The notes beneath the pieces are model-generated. The model did not search any database, was not told the origin of the DNA, and saw only the letters and a program-made list of their open reading frames with translations. A DNA stretch of 64,000 nucleotides from JAJVHZ01 sp041395385 (GTDB lineage Bacteria; Pseudomonadota; Gammaproteobacteria; JAJPIJ01), in assembly GCA_041395385.1 (NCBI GenBank), contig JAWLAN010000012.1:62001-126000 (forward strand). Direction: 5' to 3'. The first letter of the stretch is position 1; every line of letters begins with the position of its first letter. Position numbers and translations under genes: made by a program. Of this stretch, positions 22,688 to 31,934 are shown piece after piece.

Positions 22688-25333
22688 ATGCGTGAAGGCA
22701 CCCCCCAGACCGTCTTCCTCAAGGACTACCAGCCGCCCGCGTTCCTGATCGACACCGCCGATCTCGACATCGACCTGCGCGAGGATCAAGCGCTCGTGCG
22801 CGCCGTGCTGACCGTGCGCCGCAACCGCGCCTGCGCCGGCGGCCCGGCGCCGCTGGTGCTGGACGGCGAGGATCTGCAGTTCGTATCTGCCGCCCTGAAC
22901 GGCGCGCCGCTCGCGGCGCGCGAATACCGGGCGAGCGCGCAGCGTTTTCTCCTGCCGGATGCGCCCGATGAGTTCACCCTGGAGACGACGGTGCGCATCA
23001 GCCCCAGGACCAACACCACGCTGAGCGGCCTTTACTGCTCGAAAGACGGCTACTTCACGCAGTGCGAGGCCGAGGGCTTCCGCCGCATCACCTATTTCGT
23101 CGACCGCCCGGACGTGATGGCCCGCTACACGACCACCATCCACGCCGATCGCCGCCGCTATCCGCTGCTGCTTTCCAACGGCAACCTCGTCGACAGAGGC
23201 GAGGAGGACGACGGCCGGCACTGGGTACGCTGGGTCGACCCGCATCCCAAGCCGAGCTACCTGTTCGCGATGGTGGCGGCGAACCTCGAGGTGCTGGAGG
23301 ACACCTACCGCACCGGCTCCGGACGCACGGTGCGACTGGCCATCTACGTGGAGCCCGGCAGGCTCGATCAATGCGGCTGGGCGATGCTGGCCCTGAAGAA
23401 GGCCATGAAATGGGACGAGGAGGTATTCGGTTTGGAGGTCGATCTCGATCACTACATGATCGTGGCCGTCGGCGACTTCAACATGGGGGCGATGGAGAAC
23501 AAGGGACTCAACATCTTCAACACCAAGTACGTGCTGGCCCGGCCCGACGTCGCCACGGATCTCGACTATCACAACATCGACCGCGTGGTGGGCCACGAAT
23601 ACTTTCACAACTGGACCGGAAACCGCGTCACCTGCCGCGACTGGTTCCAGCTCTCGCTGAAGGAAGGGCTGACCGTGTTTCGCGACCAGGAGTTCGGCGC
23701 CGATCTGTACTCGCGCGCCGTGGCCCGCATTCAGCAGGTGCGCGGTCTGCGCGCGGTGCAGTTCCCGGAGGACGCCGGGACGATGGCGCACCCGGTGCGG
23801 CCGGCCTCGTACATGGAGATCAACAATTTCTATACGCCCACCGTGTACGAAAAGGGCGCCGAGCTGGTCCGCATGATCCACACGCTGATCGGCCCGGCGC
23901 GCTTCCGCGCCGGCATGGATCTCTACTTCCGGCGTCACGACGGCCAGGCGGTCACCTGCGAGGAGTTCGCACGCGCGATGCAGGACGCCTCGGGGGTGGA
24001 TCTGAGCCAGTTCATGCGCTGGTACGACCAGGCCGGCACGCCGACGCTGCGCGTCACCGAGGAATACGACCCGGCGGCCCGGCGCTATGCGCTGCGAATG
24101 CGCCAGTCCTGCGCGCCCACGCCGGGTCAGACCGGAAAACTCCCGCTCCACATCCCTTTCGCCATCGCGCTGCTCGGCAGCGACGGCGCGATGTTGCCGC
24201 TGCAGCTTGCCGGCGAATCGCACGCCGCGGATCGGGAGCGGGTGTTGTCGGTGACGCAGGCCGAGCAATCGTTCGAATTCGAGAACGTGCCGGAGCGGCC
24301 GGTGCCGTCGCTGCTGCGGCGCTTCTCGGCACCGGTCAAGCTCGAGTTTGACTACACCGACGAGCAGCTCACGCTGCTGATGAGTCACGACAGCGATCCG
24401 TTCAACCGCTGGGAGGCCGGACAGCGGCTCGCCACCGGCATGCTGTTGCGCGGCGCGCAGTCCGTGCGCAACGGCGGCGATGTCGCGGTGCCGGATCGGG
24501 TCGTCGACGCCTTCCGGCGGGTGCTCGCCGACGCCGAGGCCGATCCCGCCTTCGCCGCCGAGGCCGTTTCCCTGCCGGCCGAGAGCGTGCTGGCCGAACA
24601 GATGGAGGCGGTCGATCCGGACGCGCTGCACGCCGCGCGCAACCGGGTGCGCGAGGCGCTCGCGCGCGCCCTGCGCGCGCAGTGGATGGCGACCTACGAC
24701 CGCTGCAGGACCACCGGGCCGTACAGTCCGGATGCCGCATCGGCCGGGCGTCGCGCCCTGCGCGCGGCCTGCCTCGGCTATCTGGCGGAGCTTCACGATC
24801 CGTCGATCTACGCGCTCTGCCTGACGCAGTTCAGCCAGGCGGACAACATGACCGACACGATGGCGGCGCTCTCGACCCTGGCCAATCACGACTGTCCGGA
24901 GCGTCTCCAGGCGCTGAGCGCGTTTTACGAGCGCTGGAAGGAGGAGGCGTTGATCGTGGACAAGTGGCTGTCGGTGCAGGCGACCTCGCGCCTGCCTGAC
25001 ACGATCGATCACGTCAGCCGGCTGCTCACGCACCCGGCCTTCGATCTGCGCAATCCCAACAAGGTCTACTCGCTGATCCGCGGCTTCACCGGCGCCAATC
25101 ACGTGCGGTTTCACGCCCGGGATGGCCGTGGTTACGCCTTCGCCGCCGACCAGATCCTCGCCCTGGACAGGATCAACCCCCAGGTCGCCGCGCGGATCGC
25201 GCGCTGCTTCGATCGCTGGAAGCGCTTCGACGCCGCGCGCCAGGCCAGCGCGCGGGAGCACCTCGAGCGCATCCGCGCCGTACCCGGCCTGTCGCGCGAC
25301 GTCGAGGAGGTCGTCACGCGCGCGCTCGCCTGA
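22688..25333 (+). CDS. pepN: aminopeptidase N
   Basis: An 881-residue M1 zinc aminopeptidase, the size of E. coli PepN (870), which removes N-terminal residues from peptides in the cytosol. The substrate-binding GAMEN motif is at 267-271. The zinc site HEYFH is at 303-307 with the third ligand E326 (HExxH-x18-E). The catalytic Tyr region, EINNFYTPTVYEKGAELVRM, is near 380-400. The N-terminal saddle domain and the long C-terminal alpha-helical domain are complete. It appears monocistronic and convergent with the carrier at 25363. Confidence 0.96.
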   Translation: MREGTPQTVFLKDYQPPAFLIDTADLDIDLREDQALVRAVLTVRRNRACAGGPAPLVLDGEDLQFVSAALNGAPLAAREYRASAQRFLLPDAPDEFTLETTVRISPRTNTTLSGLYCSKDGYFTQCEAEGFRRITYFVDRPDVMARYTTTIHADRRRYPLLLSNGNLVDRGEEDDGRHWVRWVDPHPKPSYLFAMVAANLEVLEDTYRTGSGRTVRLAIYVEPGRLDQCGWAMLALKKAMKWDEEVFGLEVDLDHYMIVAVGDFNMGAMENKGLNIFNTKYVLARPDVATDLDYHNIDRVVGHEYFHNWTGNRVTCRDWFQLSLKEGLTVFRDQEFGADLYSRAVARIQQVRGLRAVQFPEDAGTMAHPVRPASYMEINNFYTPTVYEKGAELVRMIHTLIGPARFRAGMDLYFRRHDGQAVTCEEFARAMQDASGVDLSQFMRWYDQAGTPTLRVTEEYDPAARRYALRMRQSCAPTPGQTGKLPLHIPFAIALLGSDGAMLPLQLAGESHAADRERVLSVTQAEQSFEFENVPERPVPSLLRRFSAPVKLEFDYTDEQLTLLMSHDSDPFNRWEAGQRLATGMLLRGAQSVRNGGDVAVPDRVVDAFRRVLADAEADPAFAAEAVSLPAESVLAEQMEAVDPDALHAARNRVREALARALRAQWMATYDRCRTTGPYSPDAASAGRRALRAACLGYLAELHDPSIYALCLTQFSQADNMTDTMAALSTLANHDCPERLQALSAFYERWKEEALIVDKWLSVQATSRLPDTIDHVSRLLTHPAFDLRNPNKVYSLIRGFTGANHVRFHARDGRGYAFAADQILALDRINPQVAARIARCFDRWKRFDAARQASAREHLERIRAVPGLSRDVEEVVTRALA

Positions 25334-25362
25334 GCCGCAGGCGATGGATCCCGCCGGCCTCC

Positions 25363-26988
25363 TCAGGCGCTGCGGAAGCGCGTGAGGCGCGAGAACAGGA
25401 TCGCGGCGAACGGCACCATCAGATAGATCCCCATCTGCACCAGCATCAGCTCCCCGAGCCGGCTGTAGTCCTCAGGCACCTGCACGGCGCCGGTCGCCGG
25501 GTCGACGACCTCGCGGGTGACGACGAAGATCTGGTTGAGGTACTTGGTGCCGAGCTGGCTCGCCGAGAGCGCCAGATTCGTGAACGACGCCATCACCGCG
25601 AAATAGGTCGCCTTGAGATTGGCGGGAGCGGAGTTGGCGATCCAGGCCAGCATCGGGATCATGGAGATCTGACCGAGCGGGGATTCCAGCGCCGTGTTCA
25701 CCAGCGCGATGAATCTCGCGTCCACCACCCCTCCCGTGCGTGCGGCGGTCCACTCGTGCAGGCCGTAATACATGGACACCATGGGCAGCGAGAGCAGGAA
25801 GCCCAGCAGCGTGAGAAAGCCGATGACGTAGGCGATGGAGCGCTCGGCCATGAAGCGGCGGAAGATGAACATGCCCGCGAGCGTCAACGTGCTGCCGATG
25901 AGATCGAGCACCGAGAAGAAGTGCTGATCGAACTTCAGCTTGTCGATCATCCACCAGCTCACTCCGGGGCCGACTCCCGGCGTGGCGCGGAACATGAAGA
26001 TGACCACGGCGGTGCCGATGAGCGTGGCCCGCGCCGCGGGCTCGAGTGCGCGGGTGAGGCGGACGATGAGGAACATGACGATCGCGAGCGAGCCGGCGAA
26101 GACGATCTCCTCCTTGTAGGAATTGCCGCCGAGCCCGGTCGCCAGCGTGAAGATCACGAACACGAGGCTGCCGCCGAGTATCATCCAGTTCGGCTTGGTG
26201 GGTTCGCCGCGGTCGCTCAGTTTCGCCTCGACCTGGGGCTCGTCGAAACCCAGGGCCCGCAGCCGCGCGCGTTCGCGCCGCTTCAGCGCGCTGGCGGCGA
26301 GGACGCCGAGCACCGAGATGACCGGGATCACCATCGCCATCCAGTACACCCGCTCGTAGATCCTCACGACCTCCTCGACGGGCTTCTCGGTGACGCCGGA
26401 GAACATCCACAGGTTGATGAACGACACCAGCACGCTGCCGCCGATGATGGCGACGCGACCCAGCGTCTGCATGGTGGTGTGCATGAGCTTGCGCGCGCCC
26501 GCCTCCACGGGCCGCCCCTGCTCGTCCACGAACGGCACCGCCTCGACCGTCATCGCATCTGCCACCGCATCCTGGATCACGTAGCCTACGGGCGAGAGCA
26601 GCGCGCCGATGACGTACCAGACGTTGGCAGGGAGGATGGCCGTCATCGCCTCGCGGTGACCGATCAGACCCACCATGACGAGCAGGCTGCAGGCGATGAG
26701 ACTCGCCCCGAGGTAGACGAGCAGGCTCTTCCAGCGCCAGATGAGATCCACCAGGTGCCCGAGCGGCATCTTCAGCGCCCAGGGAATCCCGGCCCAGAAC
26801 CCCAGTGCCGCCAGGAATTCCGCCGACAGACTGAGGTAATCCTTGACGAAGAATCCGGTGACGATGCCGGTGAGACCCGACACACCCGCCGCCATGTAGA
26901 CCATCAGCGGCGGCAGGTACGACAGGCGCATGTCGCGCCCGAGGGAGAGGATGTTGCGGTCTATCCAGTGATACGTGGCGCGGAGCAT
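25363..26988 (-). CDS. MFS-type transporter, possibly folate/biopterin transporter (BT1)-like
   Basis: A 541-residue inner-membrane carrier with about twelve hydrophobic segments. The pattern near the N-terminus (GFFVKDYLSLSAEFLAALGF, WALKMPLGHLVDLIW) resembles the BT1/folate-biopterin branch of the major facilitator superfamily, where transmembrane helix 1 is followed by a proline-rich KxPLG-type loop. A 100-residue loop in the centre contains a basic RRERARLRAL stretch. The substrate is uncertain. A -10-like TACACT on the minus strand (27015-27020) would give a 20-base leader. The folE gene lies 4 kb away; any pterin link is speculative. Confidence 0.55.
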   Translation of the reverse strand: MLRATYHWIDRNILSLGRDMRLSYLPPLMVYMAAGVSGLTGIVTGFFVKDYLSLSAEFLAALGFWAGIPWALKMPLGHLVDLIWRWKSLLVYLGASLIACSLLVMVGLIGHREAMTAILPANVWYVIGALLSPVGYVIQDAVADAMTVEAVPFVDEQGRPVEAGARKLMHTTMQTLGRVAIIGGSVLVSFINLWMFSGVTEKPVEEVVRIYERVYWMAMVIPVISVLGVLAASALKRRERARLRALGFDEPQVEAKLSDRGEPTKPNWMILGGSLVFVIFTLATGLGGNSYKEEIVFAGSLAIVMFLIVRLTRALEPAARATLIGTAVVIFMFRATPGVGPGVSWWMIDKLKFDQHFFSVLDLIGSTLTLAGMFIFRRFMAERSIAYVIGFLTLLGFLLSLPMVSMYYGLHEWTAARTGGVVDARFIALVNTALESPLGQISMIPMLAWIANSAPANLKATYFAVMASFTNLALSASQLGTKYLNQIFVVTREVVDPATGAVQVPEDYSRLGELMLVQMGIYLMVPFAAILFSRLTRFRSA

Positions 26989-27103
26989 GCGGCTATCCCG
27001 TAAAGGCCGGCCAGAGTGTAACCCACGACACCAGCGGGCGGCGGGACGCCTGACAGCCTTCTCCTGCGCGCTCCGCCGCCGCTCCGCAGGCAGCGGCGCG
27101 GGC

Positions 27104-27760
27104 TCACCTCCGGCACAGCCGCCACGCGGTCTCCGCGAGCGCGGTCAACCCGCGGGAGCGGAACTTCGGTTCGTCCTGGATGATCTCCTCGCTGTGCAGC
27201 GGCTCCATCCGGTGCGCGCCCCCATACAGCTCGCGCACCTCCTCGGCGGTCACCGAGAACGGCGGGCCGTCCATCCGCCTCTGGTCGTACTCGAGGGTCA
27301 CCAGCAAAGTCTGCGTGCCCGCCGGCAGCAACGCCGCCATGTGCGCCGCGTACCCGGCGCGCATGGACGGCGGCAGCGCGACCAGGGCGGCGCGGTCGAA
27401 CACCGCCGCCACGCCGTCGAGATCCCCCGGTCGCAGATCGAAGAAGTCGCCGACGAGCAGCGAGATCCCGGCGCCACGGAAGCGCTCGAACACGCCCTCG
27501 CGCCGGCGTGACAGCGCGAGCGCGTTCTCCTCGGCGAAGGCCTGTGCGGCCATGAGCGAGAGCTCGACGCCGATGACCTCGAGTCCGGCATCACGCAGCC
27601 AGAGCATGTCGCGGCTCTTCCCGCAGAGCGGCACGAACACGCGCGCGCCCGGCGGCAGGGCCAGCGATGGCCAATAACGGGGAAGGTAGCGATGCGCCGA
27701 CTGCTGGTGGAAGCCGATCTCGCCGCAATCCCATCGCTCCAGCCAGAATTCCTCATGCAT
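27104..27760 (-). CDS. tpm: thiopurine S-methyltransferase
   Basis: A 218-residue SAM-dependent methyltransferase. It opens HEEFWLERWDCGEIGFHQ, the diagnostic bacterial TPMT start (WxxRWxxxxIGFHQ). The SAM site is RVFVPLCGKSRDMLWL (about 40-55), with GVELS, VFDRAALVALP and LVTLEYDQRRMDGPPFSV further on. Bacterial Tpm methylates selenium and tellurium compounds and thiopurines, giving tellurite or selenite tolerance. It appears to be a single-gene unit. It sits downstream of the cold-shock gene on the same strand, separated by its terminator. Confidence 0.95.
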   Translation of the reverse strand: MHEEFWLERWDCGEIGFHQQSAHRYLPRYWPSLALPPGARVFVPLCGKSRDMLWLRDAGLEVIGVELSLMAAQAFAEENALALSRRREGVFERFRGAGISLLVGDFFDLRPGDLDGVAAVFDRAALVALPPSMRAGYAAHMAALLPAGTQTLLVTLEYDQRRMDGPPFSVTAEEVRELYGGAHRMEPLHSEEIIQDEPKFRSRGLTALAETAWRLCRR

Positions 27761-27862
27761 GCCGCGACACTCCCGGTGCGATTGGGCGCTGCCGATGAAG
27801 CGAGGAGCGCTCGTGGTCCCGGCCGGGGCGCGAAGGGCGGATCCGCGGCCGCCGGCACAAAC

Positions 27863-27886
27863 AAAAACCCCGCCGTGAGGCGGGGT
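27863..27886 (-). terminator. intrinsic terminator of the cold-shock gene
   Basis: On the minus strand the stem ACCCCGCC, loop TCAC, GGCGGGGT is followed by TTTTT-G-TTT. It ends about 50 bases after the cold-shock stop codon. This is the clearest Rho-independent terminator in the window. Confidence 0.88.
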
Positions 27887-27934
27887 CTCAACTTTACTCT
27901 CTGCGTACGAACCTAGTAGCGCTGATTTTTTGTG

Positions 27935-28138
27935 TTAGGCAGCTTGGACGTTCTCGGCAGAGGGACCCTTCGGGGTTTGCTTGAGTTCGAATGTGACCTG
28001 CTGGCCCTCACTCAACGTCCGGAAACCGGTGCCCTTGATGGCGGTGTGATGCACGAACACATCCTTGCCGCCATTGGACGGAGTGATGAAACCAAAGCCC
28101 TTTGCGTCATTGAACCACTTCACGGTGCCTGTCAGCAT
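27935..28138 (-). CDS. cold-shock protein (CspA family)
   Basis: A 67-residue OB-fold nucleic-acid chaperone. RNP1 is KGFGFITP (13-20) and RNP2 is DVFVHHTAI (26-34); the start MLTGTVKWFNDAKGFGF is typical. Csp proteins melt RNA structure during cold shock or in growth. GAGG ribosome site precedes the ATG. The 5' leader region contains the short palindrome CCGTTACAACGG at 28215-28226, perhaps a leader structure, and the gene ends at a strong intrinsic terminator. Confidence 0.96.
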   Translation of the reverse strand: MLTGTVKWFNDAKGFGFITPSNGGKDVFVHHTAIKGTGFRTLSEGQQVTFELKQTPKGPSAENVQAA

Positions 28139-28513
28139 GAAACTTACCTCACGTTGTTGAACTGAACTGAAACGGCAGGTCGTACCTGACTAGAGCGATG
28201 ACCGGGAGTGACTGCCGTTACAACGGAGGGACTTCCGAACATGACCGCAAGGACGCACTGCTACGAAAAAAGATACACCAGTTATCGGGCCACTTCCACA
28301 TTTTTTCCGCGTGACTCATTGATCCCCGCCCGGAAAGTCAGCCCATCCCGACTGCGCACCGGACGCCCGAAGTCCAATCGATTTCGAATGCTCAGCCGAT
28401 CACGCATCGGAATTTTCGAATCCTGACGGGTCGATTTCGAGGCTCGGGGCGATAGCAGCCGGCTGTCCGGGCGGTCATACTCCGCATAGTCCAACCCGAG
28501 GAGGCCAAGAGCC
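28139..28513. other. gene-free divergent region between cold-shock and BI-1 genes (375 bases)
   Basis: The left part should hold the cold-shock leader and promoter; a perfect palindrome CCGTTACAACGG sits at 28215-28226, about 80 bases before the start codon. The right part holds two identical copies of TCGATTTCGA (28378-28387 and 28431-28440) with a related TTTTCGAA between them, upstream of the BI-1 gene, possibly a regulator-binding array. CATACT at 28477-28482 may be the BI-1 -10 box. No protein or structural RNA gene is evident. Confidence 0.4.
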
Positions 28514-29197
28514 ATGGCAACCCCTTATCGTGCGACCGAGCGGGTCATCACCGCCCCGGCGCCTTCCGTCCTCAGCACCAACCGGGTGCTGCGCAACACC
28601 TACCTTCTGCTGGCACTGACGCTCGGCTTCAGCGCCGTGACCGCCGGGGTGGCGATGGCCACCAACATGGGATCGCTCGGCCTGCTGCCCACCCTGCTCG
28701 GCTATTTCGGACTGCTGTTCCTCACCCAGTACCTGCGCAACAGCGCCTGGGGGCTGCTCGCCGTGTTCGCGCTGACGGGTTTCATGGGCCTGACGCTCGG
28801 ACCCATGCTCAATGCGTACATGGGCGCGTTCGCCAACGGCCCGCAACTGGTTGCGATGGCCTTCGGCGGCACCGCCGCGGTGTTCGTCGGCCTGTCGGCC
28901 TACGCCCTGACCACCCGCCGCGACTTCACCTTCATGGGCGGCATGCTGTTCGCCGGCATACTGGTCGCCTTCCTCGCCGGTCTGGCGGCCTATTTCTTCG
29001 CGATGCCGGGGCTGTCGCTGGCGGTCTCCGCGCTGTTCGTGATGCTGATGGCCGGTCTCATCCTCTTCGAGACCAGCGCCATCGTGCACGGCGGGGAAAC
29101 CAATTACATCATGGCCACGGTGACCCTGTACGTGTCCATCTACAACATGTTCACCAGCCTGCTGCACCTGTTCGGCTTCTTCGGCGGCGACGAGTAG
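28514..29197 (+). CDS. Bax inhibitor-1/YccA family membrane protein
   Basis: A 227-residue inner-membrane protein with seven hydrophobic segments. The family pattern is seen in LRNTYLLLALTLGFSAVTAG (TM1), the FGGTAAVFVGLSAYALTTRRDF segment (TM4 region) and the final TLYVSIYNMFTSLLHLFGFFGG. YccA modulates FtsH proteolysis in E. coli, and BI-1 relatives are pH-gated Ca2+ leak channels with a pair of aspartates; here the C-terminus ends with GGDE. A GAGGAGG ribosome site precedes ATG 28514. A strong terminator follows. Confidence 0.93.
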   Translation: MATPYRATERVITAPAPSVLSTNRVLRNTYLLLALTLGFSAVTAGVAMATNMGSLGLLPTLLGYFGLLFLTQYLRNSAWGLLAVFALTGFMGLTLGPMLNAYMGAFANGPQLVAMAFGGTAAVFVGLSAYALTTRRDFTFMGGMLFAGILVAFLAGLAAYFFAMPGLSLAVSALFVMLMAGLILFETSAIVHGGETNYIMATVTLYVSIYNMFTSLLHLFGFFGGDE

Positions 29198-29227
29198 TCC
29201 GCAGGCTGTACCCGCTCTCCAGTGGTG

Positions 29228-29257
29228 AACGGCCGGCCATCGCGCCGGCCGTTTGTT
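29228..29257 (+). terminator. intrinsic terminator of the BI-1/YccA gene
   Basis: A perfect 10-bp stem, AACGGCCGGC / GCCGGCCGTT, with loop CATCGC, followed by TGTTT. It lies 30 bases past the stop codon. Confidence 0.85.
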
Positions 29258-29358
29258 TCGTTGCGGCCGCGCGCCGGTCCCGACCACGCTCTGCTTACCG
29301 GCGCGGAGCCGGCTCGACCCCAACGCCAGGCCAGACCGTGGCCATGCGTGCCATGCGT

Positions 29359-29364
29359 TAAAAT
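29359..29364 (+). promoter_or_regulatory. -10 box TAAAAT upstream of hrpB
   Basis: TAAAAT matches five of six positions of the -10 consensus and lies about 40 bases before the likely TTG start of hrpB. The -35 is not clear. Confidence 0.4.
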
Positions 29365-29402
29365 CTCCGCAACCCCCGACCCGGTTCCGTCACCTCGCGA
29401 TC

Positions 29403-31934
29403 TTGACGATCTCCGCGCCTCCGCTGCCCATCGATGCGGCGCTGCCGGCACTGCTGGAGGCCCTGTCACGCGCTCGTGTCGCCGTGGTGCAGGCGCCGCC
29501 CGGCGCCGGCAAGAGCACACGCATTCCGCTGGCGTTGCACGCGGCGCCGTGGCGCAAGGACCGGAAGATCCTCATGCTGGAACCGCGGCGCCTGGCTGCG
29601 CGATCCGTGGCCTACTGGATGGCGCAGCTGCTGGGTGAGGACGTCGGCCAGACCGTCGGCTACCGCATGCGGCTGGAGAATCGCGTCGGCGCGGCGACCC
29701 GCATAGAGGTGGTCACCGAGGGCGTGCTGACACGCATGCTGCAGAACGACCCCGCGCTGGAGGACACCGCATGCGTCATCTTCGACGAATTTCACGAACG
29801 CAGCCTGCACGCGGATCTCGGCCTGGCCCTGTGCCTGGACGCGCAAAGCCAGTTGCGCGAGGACCTGCGCCTCGTGGTGATGTCCGCGACGCTGGACGCC
29901 GAGCCGATCGCGGCGTGGCTGGGCGGCGCGCCGACCGTCACCGCACAGGGCCGCAGTTTCCCGGTCGAGACCCGCCACATGGCGCGCCGCGCCGAGGTCC
30001 GCGTCGAGCCCGAGGTGGCCGAGGTGATCCGGCGCGCGTTGCGCGAGGGGGAAGGCGACATGCTCGTGTTCCTGCCCGGCGCCGGGGAGATCCGCAGGGT
30101 GCAGCAATTGCTGGAGGAACGGCCCGGCGTCGATACGGAGGTGCTGCCCCTGTACGGGGATCTGCCGTCGGCGGAACAGGAGCGTGCGATCGCGCCGTGC
30201 GGGCCGGGCCGCCGCAAGGTCGTGCTGGCCACCTCGATCGCCGAGACCAGCCTCACCATCGAAGGCGTGCGCATCGTCGTGGACAGCGGGCTGGCGCGCC
30301 GCGCGCGCTTCGATCCGCGCAGCGGGATGGCGCGGCTGGTGACCACGCGTGTCTCGCGTGCGGCCGCGGATCAGAGGCGGGGCCGCGCCGGGCGCGTGGC
30401 GCCCGGCGTGTGCTATCGCCTGTGGAGCGAGGAGGCGGGCAGGTCGCTCGATGCCTACACGCCGCCGGAGATCCTCGAGGCGGACCTGTGCCCGCTCGCG
30501 CTCGAGCTCGCGCGGTGGGGAGTGCGCGATCCCTCGCAGCTGCGCTGGCTGTCCTCGCCTCCGCCCGCGGCCTACGCGCAGGCGGGCGAGCTGCTGCGAT
30601 CTCTCGGCGCACTCGACGCCGACGGCCTCATCACCGCTCACGGCCGCGCCATGAGCGAGCTGGGCACGCACCCGAGGCTCGCGCACATGCTGCTGCGCGC
30701 GCGTGACCACGGTGCGATGGGGCTGGCGTGCGAACTGGCGGCGCTGCTCGGCGAGCGCGACCTGTTGCGCTGGCCCATGCACGCCCGCGAGGTCGACATG
30801 CGCATGCGCGTGGAGGCGCTGCGGGGCATCCGCGAGCATCTGCCCGCGGCCGCGGAGGTCGATCGCGGGGTGCGCGAGCGCACCCGCAGGCTGGCCGAAG
30901 GCTGGCGCGCACAGCTCGGCCTGGGACGTGGGGCCGGGGACAGCGCCGCCATCGACTCGCATACGGGGATCCTGCTCGCGCTGGCCTATCCCGACCGCAT
31001 CGCGCGCCGGCGAGGCGGCCAGGCGGGGCGATTTCAACTGAGCAACGGCCGCGGCGCGGCGTTCCCGGAGACCGATCCGCTCGCGCGCGCCGAATTCCTC
31101 GCCATCGCGGATCTCGACGCCGGCGAGCGCGAGGCGCGGGTATTCCTGGCCGCACCGCTCGAGCTCGCCCAGGTGCAGAGCGTGTTTGCCGGTCAGATCG
31201 CCACGACCGACACCATCGCCTGGGACCGGCGCGCCGAGGCGGTAGTCGCGCGCCGCGAGCAACGCCTCGGCGATCTCCTCATCGCCGAGGCGGCGCTGGA
31301 ATCCGTGGATCCCCGGGTCGCCGCCGACGCGATGCTGCAGGGCGTGCGCGCGCACGGGATCGGCGCGCTGCCGTGGAACGACGCGGACCGCGCCTGGCAG
31401 GCGCGCGTCATGTTCATGCGCCGACACGAACCGGAGGCCTGGCCGGAGGTCTGCGACGACCACCTCTTCGCCACGTTGGAGGACTGGCTGGCGCCGTTCC
31501 TGGCCGGGATGACCCGCCGCGAGCACCTCGCGCGCCTGGACCTGCACGCGGCCCTGCGCAGCCTGCTCAGCTGGCAGCAGCAACGCGACCTCGACGAGCA
31601 GGCGCCGACCCACGTCGCCGTCCCGAGCGGTTCGCGCATCACGCTCGATTACCGCGCCGGCGAGGCGCCGGTGCTGGCGGCACGCCTGCAGGAGATGTTC
31701 GGACTGCGCGAGACGCCACGCCTCGCCCGCGGACGCGCGGCGGTCGTCATCCACCTGTTGTCGCCGGCCGGCCGGCCCGTGCAGGTGACCCGCGACCTGG
31801 CCAGCTTCTGGGCCGCCGGCTACCAGGAGGTCCGCAAGGAGCTGAAGGGGCGCTATCCCAAGCACTACTGGCCCGAGGACCCGCTCACCGCGGTCGCCAC
31901 GCGCAGGGTGAAGCCGCCCGCGCAGCGAACATGA
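29403..31934 (+). CDS. hrpB: ATP-dependent helicase HrpB
   Basis: An 843-residue DEAH/RHA-type helicase, the normal HrpB length. Motif I is APPGAGKSTRIPLALH, Ia LEPRRLAARS, II FDEFHERSLHADL (DEFH rather than DEAH, as usual for HrpB), III MSATLDAE, VI DQRRGRAGRVAPG. The HA2/OB region and the HrpB-specific C-terminal domain (about 690-830, ending KGRYPKHYWPEDP) are intact. HrpB is an RNA helicase-like protein of uncertain role, linked to mRNA metabolism or cell-envelope traits in some species. The start is probably TTG at 29403, directly before the conserved PIDAALPAL; no ATG is near. The stop overlaps the next gene as ATGA. Confidence 0.92.
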   Translation: MTISAPPLPIDAALPALLEALSRARVAVVQAPPGAGKSTRIPLALHAAPWRKDRKILMLEPRRLAARSVAYWMAQLLGEDVGQTVGYRMRLENRVGAATRIEVVTEGVLTRMLQNDPALEDTACVIFDEFHERSLHADLGLALCLDAQSQLREDLRLVVMSATLDAEPIAAWLGGAPTVTAQGRSFPVETRHMARRAEVRVEPEVAEVIRRALREGEGDMLVFLPGAGEIRRVQQLLEERPGVDTEVLPLYGDLPSAEQERAIAPCGPGRRKVVLATSIAETSLTIEGVRIVVDSGLARRARFDPRSGMARLVTTRVSRAAADQRRGRAGRVAPGVCYRLWSEEAGRSLDAYTPPEILEADLCPLALELARWGVRDPSQLRWLSSPPPAAYAQAGELLRSLGALDADGLITAHGRAMSELGTHPRLAHMLLRARDHGAMGLACELAALLGERDLLRWPMHAREVDMRMRVEALRGIREHLPAAAEVDRGVRERTRRLAEGWRAQLGLGRGAGDSAAIDSHTGILLALAYPDRIARRRGGQAGRFQLSNGRGAAFPETDPLARAEFLAIADLDAGEREARVFLAAPLELAQVQSVFAGQIATTDTIAWDRRAEAVVARREQRLGDLLIAEAALESVDPRVAADAMLQGVRAHGIGALPWNDADRAWQARVMFMRRHEPEAWPEVCDDHLFATLEDWLAPFLAGMTRREHLARLDLHAALRSLLSWQQQRDLDEQAPTHVAVPSGSRITLDYRAGEAPVLAARLQEMFGLRETPRLARGRAAVVIHLLSPAGRPVQVTRDLASFWAAGYQEVRKELKGRYPKHYWPEDPLTAVATRRVKPPAQRT

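Noticed and set aside
22637..25261. An 874-codon open frame antisense to pepN
   Set aside because: It mirrors the pepN frame, has the low-complexity Arg/Ala/Gly/His composition of antisense GC-rich DNA, and pepN itself has all M1 motifs.
28282..28515. A 77-codon minus-strand frame upstream of the BI-1 gene
   Set aside because: No ribosome site and Arg/Ser-rich composition; it overlaps the BI-1 promoter region.
29466..31865. A 799-codon frame antisense to hrpB
   Set aside because: Opposite strand of the clear HrpB helicase, composition typical of codon-position GC bias.
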